Below are positions 8,370 through 16,350 of a DNA stretch of 64,000 bases, piece by piece. The stretch is from an uncultured bacterium (GTDB lineage: Bacteria; Verrucomicrobiota; Lentisphaeria; Victivallales; Victivallaceae), in NCBI GenBank assembly GCA_900551245.1, contig URVC01000005.1:1-64000 (forward strand). The letters are read 5' to 3'. The translations under genes were made by a program, and so were the position numbers. The stretch's first letter is position 1. Every line of letters begins with the position of its first letter. Under the pieces are notes generated by a model. It was not told where the DNA came from. It did no database searches and worked only from the letters and a program-made list of their open reading frames with translations.

Positions 8370-10808
8370 TCACTTCTCGCTTCTGAACAGGAAACGGATG
8401 TTGCGCACCTGATAGATCAGTTTTTCCTGTTTGCCGGAGAGGGCGATCTGGAATCGTTCCACCTCTTCCGGAGTCTTCAGATTTTCAAAGAGGATCCGAT
8501 AGTTCTTCCACTCTCCCGTCGGTTGCGGATAGGATTCCCGGGCCTGCACGTGGTTGCCGAAGAAATAGACCAGCGGATACATTGCATCCGCCGGATTGCC
8601 GTCCACTTTGAGTTCAAACTCCATTCCGACTGCGCCGCGGAGCGACTCCTGGGGGAGCAGCAAGGGCAGAGAGGGGGCCGCCCAGCGGTTGGTCACGTTG
8701 TGGAAGTCGATTTCGAACACGACGGAATTTTCACTGCTGTTCCCGCGGATGGACATTTTACCGGAGCTGTTGGTGCGCCATGCGTCCGGCTGCCCGGCGC
8801 GCGGGAGCGGTGTGGCCTGGAGCAGTTCGCCCACCTTCCGGTAGGGAATGACTAGCGAAGTGATCGCCTGTCCGTTGAAACGGCCGGAGAAGCGGAACTC
8901 TCCGGTCTTCGCTTCCGGTACCGGGAATTGAAGGTCAAGCTGCTTTTTCTCCCAGGGCGCGAGCGACACGGGCTGCGGAAAATCCACGGCGGAGCAATGC
9001 AGAACGCCCTGTTTGCTTTCCGCAGAGAGGTTGAACAGCTCCACCCGGATTCCGACCGGTTCGCTTTCGCTCCGGAAATCGACGAAATCACGGCCGGAGG
9101 AGAGACGCAGATTCCGGGTGAGCACCGCCTTCAGGACGACGGTGCGGTCCCCGGCGAAGGGAGCCATGCCGGCGGCGTCCCGCTTCACCGCGGGCTGGGC
9201 CGGTTTCAGGCCGGAGAGGCCCTCCAGATAGCGGACATAGCGGTCCGCCTTCAAATGGAGCGTGTTTCCCGGCGCGGCCTTGACCGTCTCGCGGCGGCCG
9301 AAGGGATCGGTGACATGACAGACGCCGGCGGGCGCCTCCAGAACGAATTCCCGCTCCAGGGGCGAGGAATTCTCCCGGGCGGCGTTTTCGGTCTTCTGCG
9401 TTTCGAGCGGGGAACGGCTCCAGAAGGCGAGAATCTGCGACCCGTCCTCCCGTTCAAACAGGAACGAACGGACACCGTTTCGCTCTTCGCACTCTCCCAG
9501 CAGCGTTGTGCCGCTGAGCAGGCGGCTCTGCACGGCGAGCGCGACGAAGGCCGGCTTCACCGTGTAATTTTGCCGGAGCAGTCCCCACATTTTCGCTCCG
9601 CCGATTTCGTTGAACGGGGGCAGGACGAAGGGGAAGACCTTGCCCACGCCCAGCTGTTTCAGCAGGATCACCGATTTCGGATGGAATTCGGCGACCATCA
9701 GCTCCTGCTCATAGCTCTGTTCCAGTTTCCCGGGGGTGCAGGAGGGCAGCGCGGCCTGTCCTTCCACATTGGTTCCGGTTTCGGTGAACCAGACCGGCGG
9801 TTTCCGGCCGGCGCGGTCAATGAGGGCGTAAATCTCCTGCAGCAGTGCCGGATATTCCGCCGGCATGAGGTAGGTGTGGTAGTTGAAAATATCGTAATAG
9901 AAGTCGAGATCGGAGGCGAACGCGCTCTTCACGAAGTTCCGGACCGGGAAGAGACACATCGCCCCGGTCAGGACCGCCGCATCCGGGGTCCCGGCCTTGA
10001 ATCCCAGGCTGGCCGCCTTCATGGCCGAGGCGAAATTCCAGGCGGATTCCTGGGCAAACCCGACGTCCGGTTCATTCCAGAACTCCCAGGCGTTGACCTT
10101 GTCCCGATACCGTTCCGCCGCGCTCCGGCAGAACCGGTAGACGGCGAGGAGATCGTCCGGAATGTGGGCCGGCGCCACGGAGTTGTCATCGGAGCCATCC
10201 TGATAGCGCGCCCAGCGGGGGGAGTCGCGGAAACAGCCGGTAATTTTCACCCCGGCCTGATGGAGCAGCGAGAAGTTGTCGTCGAAAAGCTGCCAGTTCA
10301 TCTTTCCCGGAACCGGTTCGATGCCCTTCCAGTTGAAAAACTCCCGCGCGTCGGAGAAACTGCACTGCCCGAGCAGACCGCTGACCGCCTCCCGGCCGGA
10401 GGCCGGCAGGTGCGGGTTGCCGGTTGCCGCGTGGGTGAGATAGGCCTGATTGGTGTTGAGCGCGAACGAGGTTGCGGTGGAGCCCGGCGGCGACGACGGC
10501 CCCGGCTGCACCGCGAATCCCAGAGCCGAGGCCTCATCGCCGTTCCAGCAGATCCGGTAGTAGCCGGACTCCAGCTTCGGGAGTTTCAGCTCCGCTCCGG
10601 CGAGGGTGCCGTCGCAGACGGCCTGTCCCCGCCAGTCGGTGACCCGGTATGCGGTTCCGGCCGGAACCGTGCCCTTCACTTCGAAGCGGATATCGTCCGC
10701 CGGAAACCAGCCGGTCGGCGAGGTGGCTGCCGGTTTCAGAAACATCTCCTGCGCCGCCAGAGAGAGGGTGAGTCCGAGGGAGAGAAAGAGGAGTGTTTTG
10801 TTCATCAT
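8370..10808 (-). CDS. Secreted clan GH-A glycoside hydrolase (GH39/GH5-like) with C-terminal accessory domains
   Basis: The 812-residue protein starts with a signal peptide (MMNKTLLFLSLGLTLSLAAQ). A short N-terminal beta domain follows, then a TIM barrel. The predicted acid/base is E246 in NAWEFWNEPD and the predicted nucleophile is E343 in VWFTETGTN; this pair after strands 4 and 7 is the clan GH-A signature. The C-terminal 350 residues look like beta-sandwich and carbohydrate-binding modules. It should act outside the cytoplasm on an oligo- or polysaccharide, but the substrate cannot be named. An upstream ATG at 10817 overlaps the pseudopilin stop (ATGA), so translation is coupled. The ATG at 10808 was chosen because the signal peptide then starts at residue 1. 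Confidence 0.8.
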   Translation of the reverse strand: MMNKTLLFLSLGLTLSLAAQEMFLKPAATSPTGWFPADDIRFEVKGTVPAGTAYRVTDWRGQAVCDGTLAGAELKLPKLESGYYRICWNGDEASALGFAVQPGPSSPPGSTATSFALNTNQAYLTHAATGNPHLPASGREAVSGLLGQCSFSDAREFFNWKGIEPVPGKMNWQLFDDNFSLLHQAGVKITGCFRDSPRWARYQDGSDDNSVAPAHIPDDLLAVYRFCRSAAERYRDKVNAWEFWNEPDVGFAQESAWNFASAMKAASLGFKAGTPDAAVLTGAMCLFPVRNFVKSAFASDLDFYYDIFNYHTYLMPAEYPALLQEIYALIDRAGRKPPVWFTETGTNVEGQAALPSCTPGKLEQSYEQELMVAEFHPKSVILLKQLGVGKVFPFVLPPFNEIGGAKMWGLLRQNYTVKPAFVALAVQSRLLSGTTLLGECEERNGVRSFLFEREDGSQILAFWSRSPLETQKTENAARENSSPLEREFVLEAPAGVCHVTDPFGRRETVKAAPGNTLHLKADRYVRYLEGLSGLKPAQPAVKRDAAGMAPFAGDRTVVLKAVLTRNLRLSSGRDFVDFRSESEPVGIRVELFNLSAESKQGVLHCSAVDFPQPVSLAPWEKKQLDLQFPVPEAKTGEFRFSGRFNGQAITSLVIPYRKVGELLQATPLPRAGQPDAWRTNSSGKMSIRGNSSENSVVFEIDFHNVTNRWAAPSLPLLLPQESLRGAVGMEFELKVDGNPADAMYPLVYFFGNHVQARESYPQPTGEWKNYRILFENLKTPEEVERFQIALSGKQEKLIYQVRNIRFLFRSEK

Positions 10809-10813
10809 GGTTG

Positions 10814-11596
10814 TCATTCCGCCATACGTTTCAATGCTTCCGCCATTGAGGAGGAGCTGTGGTATACATCGGGGGTGAAATTCCCGATCCACCCCTCCGG
10901 CACGTAGACCGCCGCCTGCACGATTCTTGCACTCCCATCGGTCAGAAAGCAGGTGGTTGCGTTCGAATGCAGTGCTTTATTCAAGTTGATGTTGGCGGCG
11001 GCACAGACTCCCATCACCCGGCGGGAGACGGCGCCGAATTTCTTCCCCCAGGAGGGGAACATCGACGGGGCCGTGTTGTTTCCGGTGTCGAAAAGCAGCA
11101 TGTAATCGACGTTGAAGTTCATGTGATTCCAGCCGTTGGGCTCCCCGACTTTGCAGTGAAAGATCTCCGGCCGGTTTTCGGAGGACTGGTCGCCGTAGTA
11201 GCTCCCTGTCGGCCAGGTGACGGTATTGGGCAGATAGCCGCGTCGGGTGAGAATCCCCAGGCCGATGTCACAATAGGGGGCGGCGTAGTACTGGATGGAG
11301 CGCCGCTCGTTGCTGCCAGCTTCCCCGGCGATCAGGCTGGAGAGGACCGGCATCGTGTCGTCATCGAAATCCCCCGCGTAGCTGGCGGTTGTCTGCGCCA
11401 GTGTTTTCTGGGTGTTCAGACAGCCGATGGTCTTCGCCTTTTCCCGCGCCTTGTTGAGTGCGGGCAGCAGCATTGCCGCCAGGATTGCGATGATCGCGAT
11501 CACGATCAGGAGTTCGATGAGGGTAAAAGATCGCCCCTGCTCTCTGCCGGTTCGATGATCCGGCGGACGGAAAAATTGAGGTTTCAACCGTGCCAT
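10814..11596 (-). CDS. Type IV pilin-like / type II secretion pseudopilin
   Basis: This 260-residue protein has a class III prepilin signal. A basic leader of about 23 residues (to GRS) is followed by FTLIELLIVIAIIAILAAML, with the Glu at position +5 of the mature protein. The next segment, LLPALNKAREKAK, is typical of the large pseudopilin families of Lentisphaerota and Planctomycetes (DUF1559-like). The globular part ends in a strand-rich region with HSNATTCFLTDGSARIV. Prepilin peptidase should cleave before the Phe. The ribosome site AAGGAG lies 7 bases before the ATG. The gene sits between two carbohydrate-active genes in one operon, which suggests a role in exporting or displaying the partner hydrolase, but this is inference. 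Confidence 0.85.
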   Translation of the reverse strand: MARLKPQFFRPPDHRTGREQGRSFTLIELLIVIAIIAILAAMLLPALNKAREKAKTIGCLNTQKTLAQTTASYAGDFDDDTMPVLSSLIAGEAGSNERRSIQYYAAPYCDIGLGILTRRGYLPNTVTWPTGSYYGDQSSENRPEIFHCKVGEPNGWNHMNFNVDYMLLFDTGNNTAPSMFPSWGKKFGAVSRRVMGVCAAANINLNKALHSNATTCFLTDGSARIVQAAVYVPEGWIGNFTPDVYHSSSSMAEALKRMAE

Positions 11597-11628
11597 CCTG
11601 TACTCCTTTCCTGAAAATTATGGGGTTG

Positions 11629-12768
11629 TCACTCCGTGAAGATCTCTTTCACCGCCTCCAGATAGCGGTATTCGGATTCGGTGTCCGGCTCCAGATAGCT
11701 GCCTTCGGTCCACTCGTTCCATGCGTTGAGGGTGATGATCCGCTGTTCCTCCGGCCGGAGAGCGATCCGGTCCCGGAAGAGCCGCAACGTCTCTGCGAAC
11801 TGTTCCGGGGTGTTCTCCACGACCGGGTCATACGGATAGGAGCCGTGAAGAAAGCGGTCGCTCTGCACGGTGCGCGGCGAGGCGTCCCAGGCGGTCATGA
11901 TGTTCGGGTAGTACGGTACGGAATACTCCCGCTCCGCCCGGTCCCAGTAGGCGAGATATCGGGTCCGCAATTGGCGGTAATCGCTCCGCGGGAAGTCGCG
12001 AAGCGGCATGTGGTGGATCCAGATGTAGCTGGTGACGCTGTCGAACCCGAGCTCTTCGACCAGCTCCGGCGCGTTGGATTTCCTCTCGCCCGGCAGAATG
12101 GTCTCCCCCCGGCTGGTCAGGTTCAGATGCAGCCCGGCAAGGCCGGCGCGTTCCGCCCGGGCTCGAAACTGATCCAGCGCCTTGCGGAGCGGAGGAATCC
12201 CGCCGAAATTTTCGCAGAGACGGGTGATGTCGTAAATGGAGAAGAACGGTTTCCCGCAGATGGTCCAGTATTCCGGCCGCTGCAGATGTTCCTCCAGCAG
12301 GATTCCGCAGAGGCGGTCGAAGGAGCGCGGGGTGACGTCGCTTTCCAGCAGGGTGCGGACCGGTTCGTTCCAGCCGTGCGGATGCATGTTGCGCCACGGG
12401 TGGTTCGCCCACATCAGCGCATAGGTCATCCGGTGCCGGTTGGGGGCGTTCAGAAAGCCCCGTTTCAACGCGCCTTCCAGAAACGGTTTTTCCCCGTACC
12501 AGTACCAGTCGAAGAGAAATGTGCCGATTCCGTGATCGGCGGCGGCATCGATCTTTTTCGCCATGACCTCCGGTTCCGACTCATCTCCGTAGCCCCAGAG
12601 CGGCACTTTCGGCTGCCGGTGACCGGGGAAGCGGGAGCGGGCCGCCTGAACGACATCCCATTCCGTCCAGCCCGGACCGTGCTCTTTTTCCATGCGTTCG
12701 TCGCAGTGGTAATCGGGGAAGTAAAATGCGGCAAGCTGAATGTTGTGCCGGTTTCTGGTCGAGGACAT
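11629..12768 (-). CDS. GH99-like / WbsX family glycan-active protein
   Basis: The 379-residue protein matches the WbsX / GH99-like TIM-barrel family. Visible landmarks are the start QLAAFYFPDYHCDERME, the WTEWD segment, FLFDWYWYGEKPFLE near residue 107, YALMWANHPW, and the family-typical NAWNEWTEGSYLEPD near the C-terminus. Relatives are endo-alpha-mannosidase-like hydrolases or proteins of surface-polysaccharide loci. No signal peptide is seen, so the product is probably cytoplasmic, unlike the hydrolase at 8370-10808. It is the first gene of the operon: AAAGGAG lies before the ATG, a promoter at 12798-12826 and a direct repeat at 12844-12878. The substrate is unknown. Confidence 0.8.
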   Translation of the reverse strand: MSSTRNRHNIQLAAFYFPDYHCDERMEKEHGPGWTEWDVVQAARSRFPGHRQPKVPLWGYGDESEPEVMAKKIDAAADHGIGTFLFDWYWYGEKPFLEGALKRGFLNAPNRHRMTYALMWANHPWRNMHPHGWNEPVRTLLESDVTPRSFDRLCGILLEEHLQRPEYWTICGKPFFSIYDITRLCENFGGIPPLRKALDQFRARAERAGLAGLHLNLTSRGETILPGERKSNAPELVEELGFDSVTSYIWIHHMPLRDFPRSDYRQLRTRYLAYWDRAEREYSVPYYPNIMTAWDASPRTVQSDRFLHGSYPYDPVVENTPEQFAETLRLFRDRIALRPEEQRIITLNAWNEWTEGSYLEPDTESEYRYLEAVKEIFTE

Positions 12769-12797
12769 CGCAACGCTCCTTTCTGTACCTGGAATAT

Positions 12798-12826
12798 ATT
12801 ATACAATAAAAAAATCCCCACGGTAC
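12798..12826 (-). promoter_or_regulatory. Promoter of the glycan operon
   Basis: On the minus strand a perfect TATAAT lies at 12798-12803. The hexamer 17 bases upstream (GTACCG, 12821-12826) is a poor -35 box, which fits a promoter that needs an activator. The expected transcript start is near 12791, about 23 bases before the ATG at 12768. Confidence 0.6.
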
Positions 12827-12843
12827 GAAAATATCAGGATTTT

Positions 12844-12878
12844 ATTGCGCGATATTGAGATTGTATTGCACAATATTG
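12844..12878 (-). promoter_or_regulatory. Direct repeat, candidate AraC-type operator
   Basis: Two 14-bp direct repeats, ATTGCGCGATATTG at 12844-12857 and ATTGCACAATATTG at 12865-12878, match at 12 of 14 positions and are exactly 21 bp apart. Two helical turns is the classic spacing of half-sites for AraC-family dimers. The repeat starts 18 bp upstream of the -35 position of the operon that ends in an AraC gene. The rest of the 12769-13115 gap holds the promoter, a small hairpin at 12987-13004 and a terminator at 13061-13101. Confidence 0.55.
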
Positions 12879-13060
12879 CTCGAACGGCCTTCTGGAATTC
12901 GCCGTTTTCCCGGTTTTTGCACGGAGGCAAAGGGGGCGGTTGCCGATTGCGATGTGGCGGGGAAATGACGCTTCCCGGTGGTGAAATGACGGAAAAATCC
13001 GTCACTTTCCCCGGAGAATCGGCGGCGTTGAGCAAAGGTGGAACGGGCGTGACCCGGAGG

Positions 13061-13101
13061 AAAGAAAAAAAAATCCGTCATTCGCGGCCGGATGACGGAT
13101 T
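13061..13101 (-). terminator. Rho-independent terminator of the LolA-like gene
   Basis: A 10-bp stem (AATCCGTCAT at 13072-13081 with ATGACGGATT at 13092-13101) is followed on the minus strand by a run of about nine T with one C (13061-13071). It lies 15 bases after the stop of the gene at 13116-13859 and separates it from the glycan operon. Confidence 0.85.
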
Positions 13102-13115
13102 CATTTCCCGTGATT

Positions 13116-13859
13116 TCACTTCGCCAGCGGGCGGATCACCTTCGGCGGTCTGGCCGGGTCGAATTTGCCGACGTCGGCGGATTTGTCGAATTCGATGCTG
13201 GTCCGCCAGCCGGGGCCGAAGAGGCCGATGCGGTCGGTGTAGTAGAAGCCGTCGCTCTTGCGGAAGCTGTTCACTTCCAGCGTCCGGAAGGGGGTGCCGC
13301 CCGCGGCGCCCTCGAAGAACTCCGCCTTCAGCGGGAAGTAGTGGTCGCGGGCAATGTACACCTTGACCTGTTCCTTTTTGTCCGGGGATTCCAGCAGCAC
13401 CACCCGGCAGGGAACGGTGCGGACGCTCTCGCTTTCCAGCTCGCGCACCACCGGGTAGTAGAGAAAACTCATGGTGAGGTCGGAGGGGCGGATCCCCATG
13501 TGTCCGAGCCGGTTTTCGCTCCCGGCGTCGCCGGTGTTGCTCTTCATCGGCACGACCGTGGTTTCCGAGGAGCCGCTGCGCCGGGTCTGGCCGAGCATGT
13601 ACCCCTCGTTGCCGTCGAGAATGATCTGGCCGGTCATCCGCTCCGGCTGGAGGATGATGCCGAAGTAGATCGGCACCGATTCCGGTTTCCCGCCGCGGCG
13701 CAGGTGGCGCACCTCCCCCTCCAGCGCGGCATAGCTGGAGACCGGGTAGGGATTGCGCGCGAATTTCATGAATTCAGAAATCGGCATCGTTTTTTCTTCC
13801 GCGGCGAATGCCGCCGGAATCAGCGCCGAAAGCGCGAGGCACAGCAACAGATATCTCAT
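13116..13859 (-). CDS. LolA/RseB-fold periplasmic protein
   Basis: This 247-residue protein starts with a signal peptide (MRYLLLCLALSALIPAAFA). The mature part is a beta-rich chain of the length and pattern of LolA/RseB-fold outer-membrane lipoprotein-sorting relatives: a GEVRHLRRG strand, FGIILQPERMTGQI, NEGYMLGQ, CRVVLLESPDKKEQVKVYIARDHYFPL and a closing FYYTDRIGLFGPGWRTSI. Such folds bind lipid chains in the periplasm. The ATG overlaps the lon stop by 4 bases (ATGA), so the two are co-translated. LolC- and LolD-like genes lie at 48613-50560, which would give the cell a partial Lol route. The match is by pattern, so the precise job is uncertain. Confidence 0.55.
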   Translation of the reverse strand: MRYLLLCLALSALIPAAFAAEEKTMPISEFMKFARNPYPVSSYAALEGEVRHLRRGGKPESVPIYFGIILQPERMTGQIILDGNEGYMLGQTRRSGSSETTVVPMKSNTGDAGSENRLGHMGIRPSDLTMSFLYYPVVRELESESVRTVPCRVVLLESPDKKEQVKVYIARDHYFPLKAEFFEGAAGGTPFRTLEVNSFRKSDGFYYTDRIGLFGPGWRTSIEFDKSADVGKFDPARPPKVIRPLAK

Positions 13860-16297
13860 GCTCTCTTCTCCCGTGCGGCGGGGCCGGAAAAGGCGAATTT
13901 CTCCGCCTCCTCGAAGGTCCCGACAAAGTGAATTTCCAGTTTCGACCGGACCTCTTCCGGCAGTTCATCGGCATCCTTGCGGTTCTCCAGAGGCAGCATC
14001 ACCGTGGTGACTCCCGCCCGCAGTGCCGCGATCACCTTCTCGCGGATGCCGCCGACGGCGGTCACCCGGCCGGTGAGAGTGATTTCGCCGGTCATCGCCA
14101 GGCGCGGCCGCAGCGGGCGGCCGGTGAGCAGCGAAACCAGCGCCATCGACAGCGTCACCCCCGCCGAAGGACCGTCCTTCGGCGTCGCCCCGTCCGGGAC
14201 GTGGATGTGGAAGTCGTGCCCGGTGAACCACTCCGGCTCGATCTTCCAGGCGGCGGCGCGGGCGCGGACCAGACTGAACGCCGTCTCCGCCGACTCCTGC
14301 ATCACCTTGCCGAGCGAACCGGTCAGCTTGAGGTTGCCCTTGCCGCCCGGAATCGCGATGATCTCCACCGGCAAAATGACGCCGCCGCAACTGGTCCACG
14401 CCATGCCGGTGGCGCACCCCGGCGCGGTGGCGCCTTCGACCTCGTCGCGCAGGAATTTGCGCCCGCCGAGCAGTTCGTGCACCAGCTTCGGATTGACCGC
14501 GGTCACGGCGTCGGCGGCGAGTTCGCCTTCGACGATGCGCCGGGCGATCTTGCGGCACACCTGACCGATCACCCGCTCCAGTTCGCGCACGCCCGCCTCG
14601 CGGGTGTAGTAGTCGATCAGCTCGTCGATGCCGGAGAGGTGGAATCGCACCTGCTGCCGGGTGAGTCCGTTTTCACGGATCTGGCGCGGCACCAGATAGC
14701 GCCGGGCGATCTCCCGCTTCTCGAACGAGGTGTAGCCCGGCAGGCGGATGATCTCCATGCGGTCGCGCAACGGCCCCGGAATCGTGTCGAGCAGGTTGGC
14801 CGTCGCGATGAAGAAGACCTTGCTCAGGTCGTAATCGACTTCAAGATAGTGGTCGCTGAAGGCGTTGTTCTGCGCCGGGTCGAGCACCTCCAGCAGTGCC
14901 GAAGCAGGATCGCCGCGGACGTCGCTGGCGAGCTTGTCGATCTCGTCGAGCATGAAGACCGGGTTCGCGCTGCCCGCCTTCTTGAGGTTCTGAATGATCC
15001 GCCCCGGCATCGCGCCGACGTAGGTGCGCCGGTGGCCGCGGATCTCCGCCTCGTCGCGGATGCCGCCGAGCGAGACCCGGACGAAGTTGCGGTTCATCGC
15101 CCGGGCGATCGACTGGCCGAGCGAAGTCTTGCCCACGCCGGGCGGTCCGACCAGACAGAGGATCGGCGACTTGCGCTCCTGACCGCCGTGGAGCTGGAGC
15201 ACCGCGAGAAACTCCAGAATGCGCTCCTTGACGTCCTTGAGGCCGTAATGGTCGGCATCCAGCACCCGCGCCGCTTCACTGCAGTCGAGCCGGTCGTCGG
15301 TGCAGGTGAGCCACGGCACGTCGAGCAGCCAGTTGATGTAGGTGTAGCTGATGTGGTACTCCGGCGCGGCCTGTGGAATGAGTTCCAGGCGGGAGAGCTC
15401 CTTTTTGACCACTTCGGTGACCCGGTCCGGCAGGGTGAGTTCGCCGAGGCGGCGTTCGATTTCGATGATGTCCGGGTTGCGGCTGTCCTCGCCCAGCTCC
15501 TGCTGGATGGTGCGCAATTGTTCGCGGAGGAAGAACTCCCGCTGCGACTGACTCATCGCCTGATGGACCTCGTTCTGGATCTTCATGCCGAGTTTCAGCA
15601 CTTCGAGCTCCCGGTTCATGAAGACCGCCAGCGCCTCGAGCCGCGCGTGCACGTCGGCGTGGAAGAGCAGCAGAAGTTTTTCCGCATAGCTGAAGTTCAG
15701 CGCGTCGGCCAGCAGGTCGGCGAAGCGGCCCGGCGTGCCCGCGTTGAAGACCGCCAGCTGCAGCTCCTCCGGCAGACCCGGCAGCATGCCGGCCAGCTCC
15801 TGGAAGAGCACGGTGAGGCTTTTCTGGCGGGCCTGATTTTCCACCTCGTCGCCGCCGGGGAGTTCCGGCAGTGTCCGGCAGCGGGCCATCGGCGGTTCGC
15901 CTTCGTTGCGGTTGAGCATCACGCAGGTGACCCGGCGGATGCCGCGCACCACAATCCGGATGCTTCCATCCGGAAAATTCAGCTCCTTGACCACCCGCAC
16001 CAGCACGCCGACGGCGGAACGGCGCTTCTCCTCGTAACTGAAGAGGCGGAAGGTCACCTGAAACGGCAGCTGTTCGAGCTCTTCGTCGGAGGGCAGTTCC
16101 GGGAAGAGCGCCAGGAGCCGGTTGCTTTCCATCGCCCGGCGGAGCGCCGCGACATTCTCCCCTTCGATCAGCAGCGGGGTGAGGCTGAAGGGGTAGATCA
16201 CCGGTTCCCGCGTCGCCAGCAGCGGTGCGGAGATCAGCTCCGCATCCGGCTTCGGCCCGCCGATTCCGTCGACCGATATCACTTTGGGATCAAACAT
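13856..16297 (-). CDS. lon: ATP-dependent Lon protease
   Basis: Lon is the cytoplasmic AAA+ protease that degrades misfolded and regulatory proteins. The 813-residue protein has the N-terminal substrate-binding LAN domain, a coiled middle region (MSQSQREFFLREQLRTIQQEL) and the AAA+ module with Walker A GPPGVGKTS and Walker B VFMLDEIDK. The protease domain has catalytic Ser711 (PKDGPSAG) and Lys754 (GGIREK), with the 43-residue spacing of E. coli Lon. The length is slightly above E. coli Lon (784). The 3' end overlaps the LolA-like gene by 4 bases. Confidence 0.96.
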   Translation of the reverse strand: MFDPKVISVDGIGGPKPDAELISAPLLATREPVIYPFSLTPLLIEGENVAALRRAMESNRLLALFPELPSDEELEQLPFQVTFRLFSYEEKRRSAVGVLVRVVKELNFPDGSIRIVVRGIRRVTCVMLNRNEGEPPMARCRTLPELPGGDEVENQARQKSLTVLFQELAGMLPGLPEELQLAVFNAGTPGRFADLLADALNFSYAEKLLLLFHADVHARLEALAVFMNRELEVLKLGMKIQNEVHQAMSQSQREFFLREQLRTIQQELGEDSRNPDIIEIERRLGELTLPDRVTEVVKKELSRLELIPQAAPEYHISYTYINWLLDVPWLTCTDDRLDCSEAARVLDADHYGLKDVKERILEFLAVLQLHGGQERKSPILCLVGPPGVGKTSLGQSIARAMNRNFVRVSLGGIRDEAEIRGHRRTYVGAMPGRIIQNLKKAGSANPVFMLDEIDKLASDVRGDPASALLEVLDPAQNNAFSDHYLEVDYDLSKVFFIATANLLDTIPGPLRDRMEIIRLPGYTSFEKREIARRYLVPRQIRENGLTRQQVRFHLSGIDELIDYYTREAGVRELERVIGQVCRKIARRIVEGELAADAVTAVNPKLVHELLGGRKFLRDEVEGATAPGCATGMAWTSCGGVILPVEIIAIPGGKGNLKLTGSLGKVMQESAETAFSLVRARAAAWKIEPEWFTGHDFHIHVPDGATPKDGPSAGVTLSMALVSLLTGRPLRPRLAMTGEITLTGRVTAVGGIREKVIAALRAGVTTVMLPLENRKDADELPEEVRSKLEIHFVGTFEEAEKFAFSGPAAREKRA

Positions 16298-16350
16298 GAT
16301 TCAAGATTCCGATCTGCTTAACAGTTTGCGTTTGCGTTTCCGCCGCCGGT

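Noticed and set aside
12987..13004. Hairpin TGACGGA-AAAA-TCCGTCA as a second terminator
   Set aside because: It has a 7-bp stem and no T run, and lies upstream of the operon promoter; it may be part of the short repeated motif instead.
13808..16321. Long plus-strand frame opposite lon, and similar shadows opposite tolB, mfd, GH38 and the transglutaminase gene
   Set aside because: The composition is rich in Arg, Gly, Asp and His as expected from complementary frames; no family is matched and the opposite frame is a clear gene.
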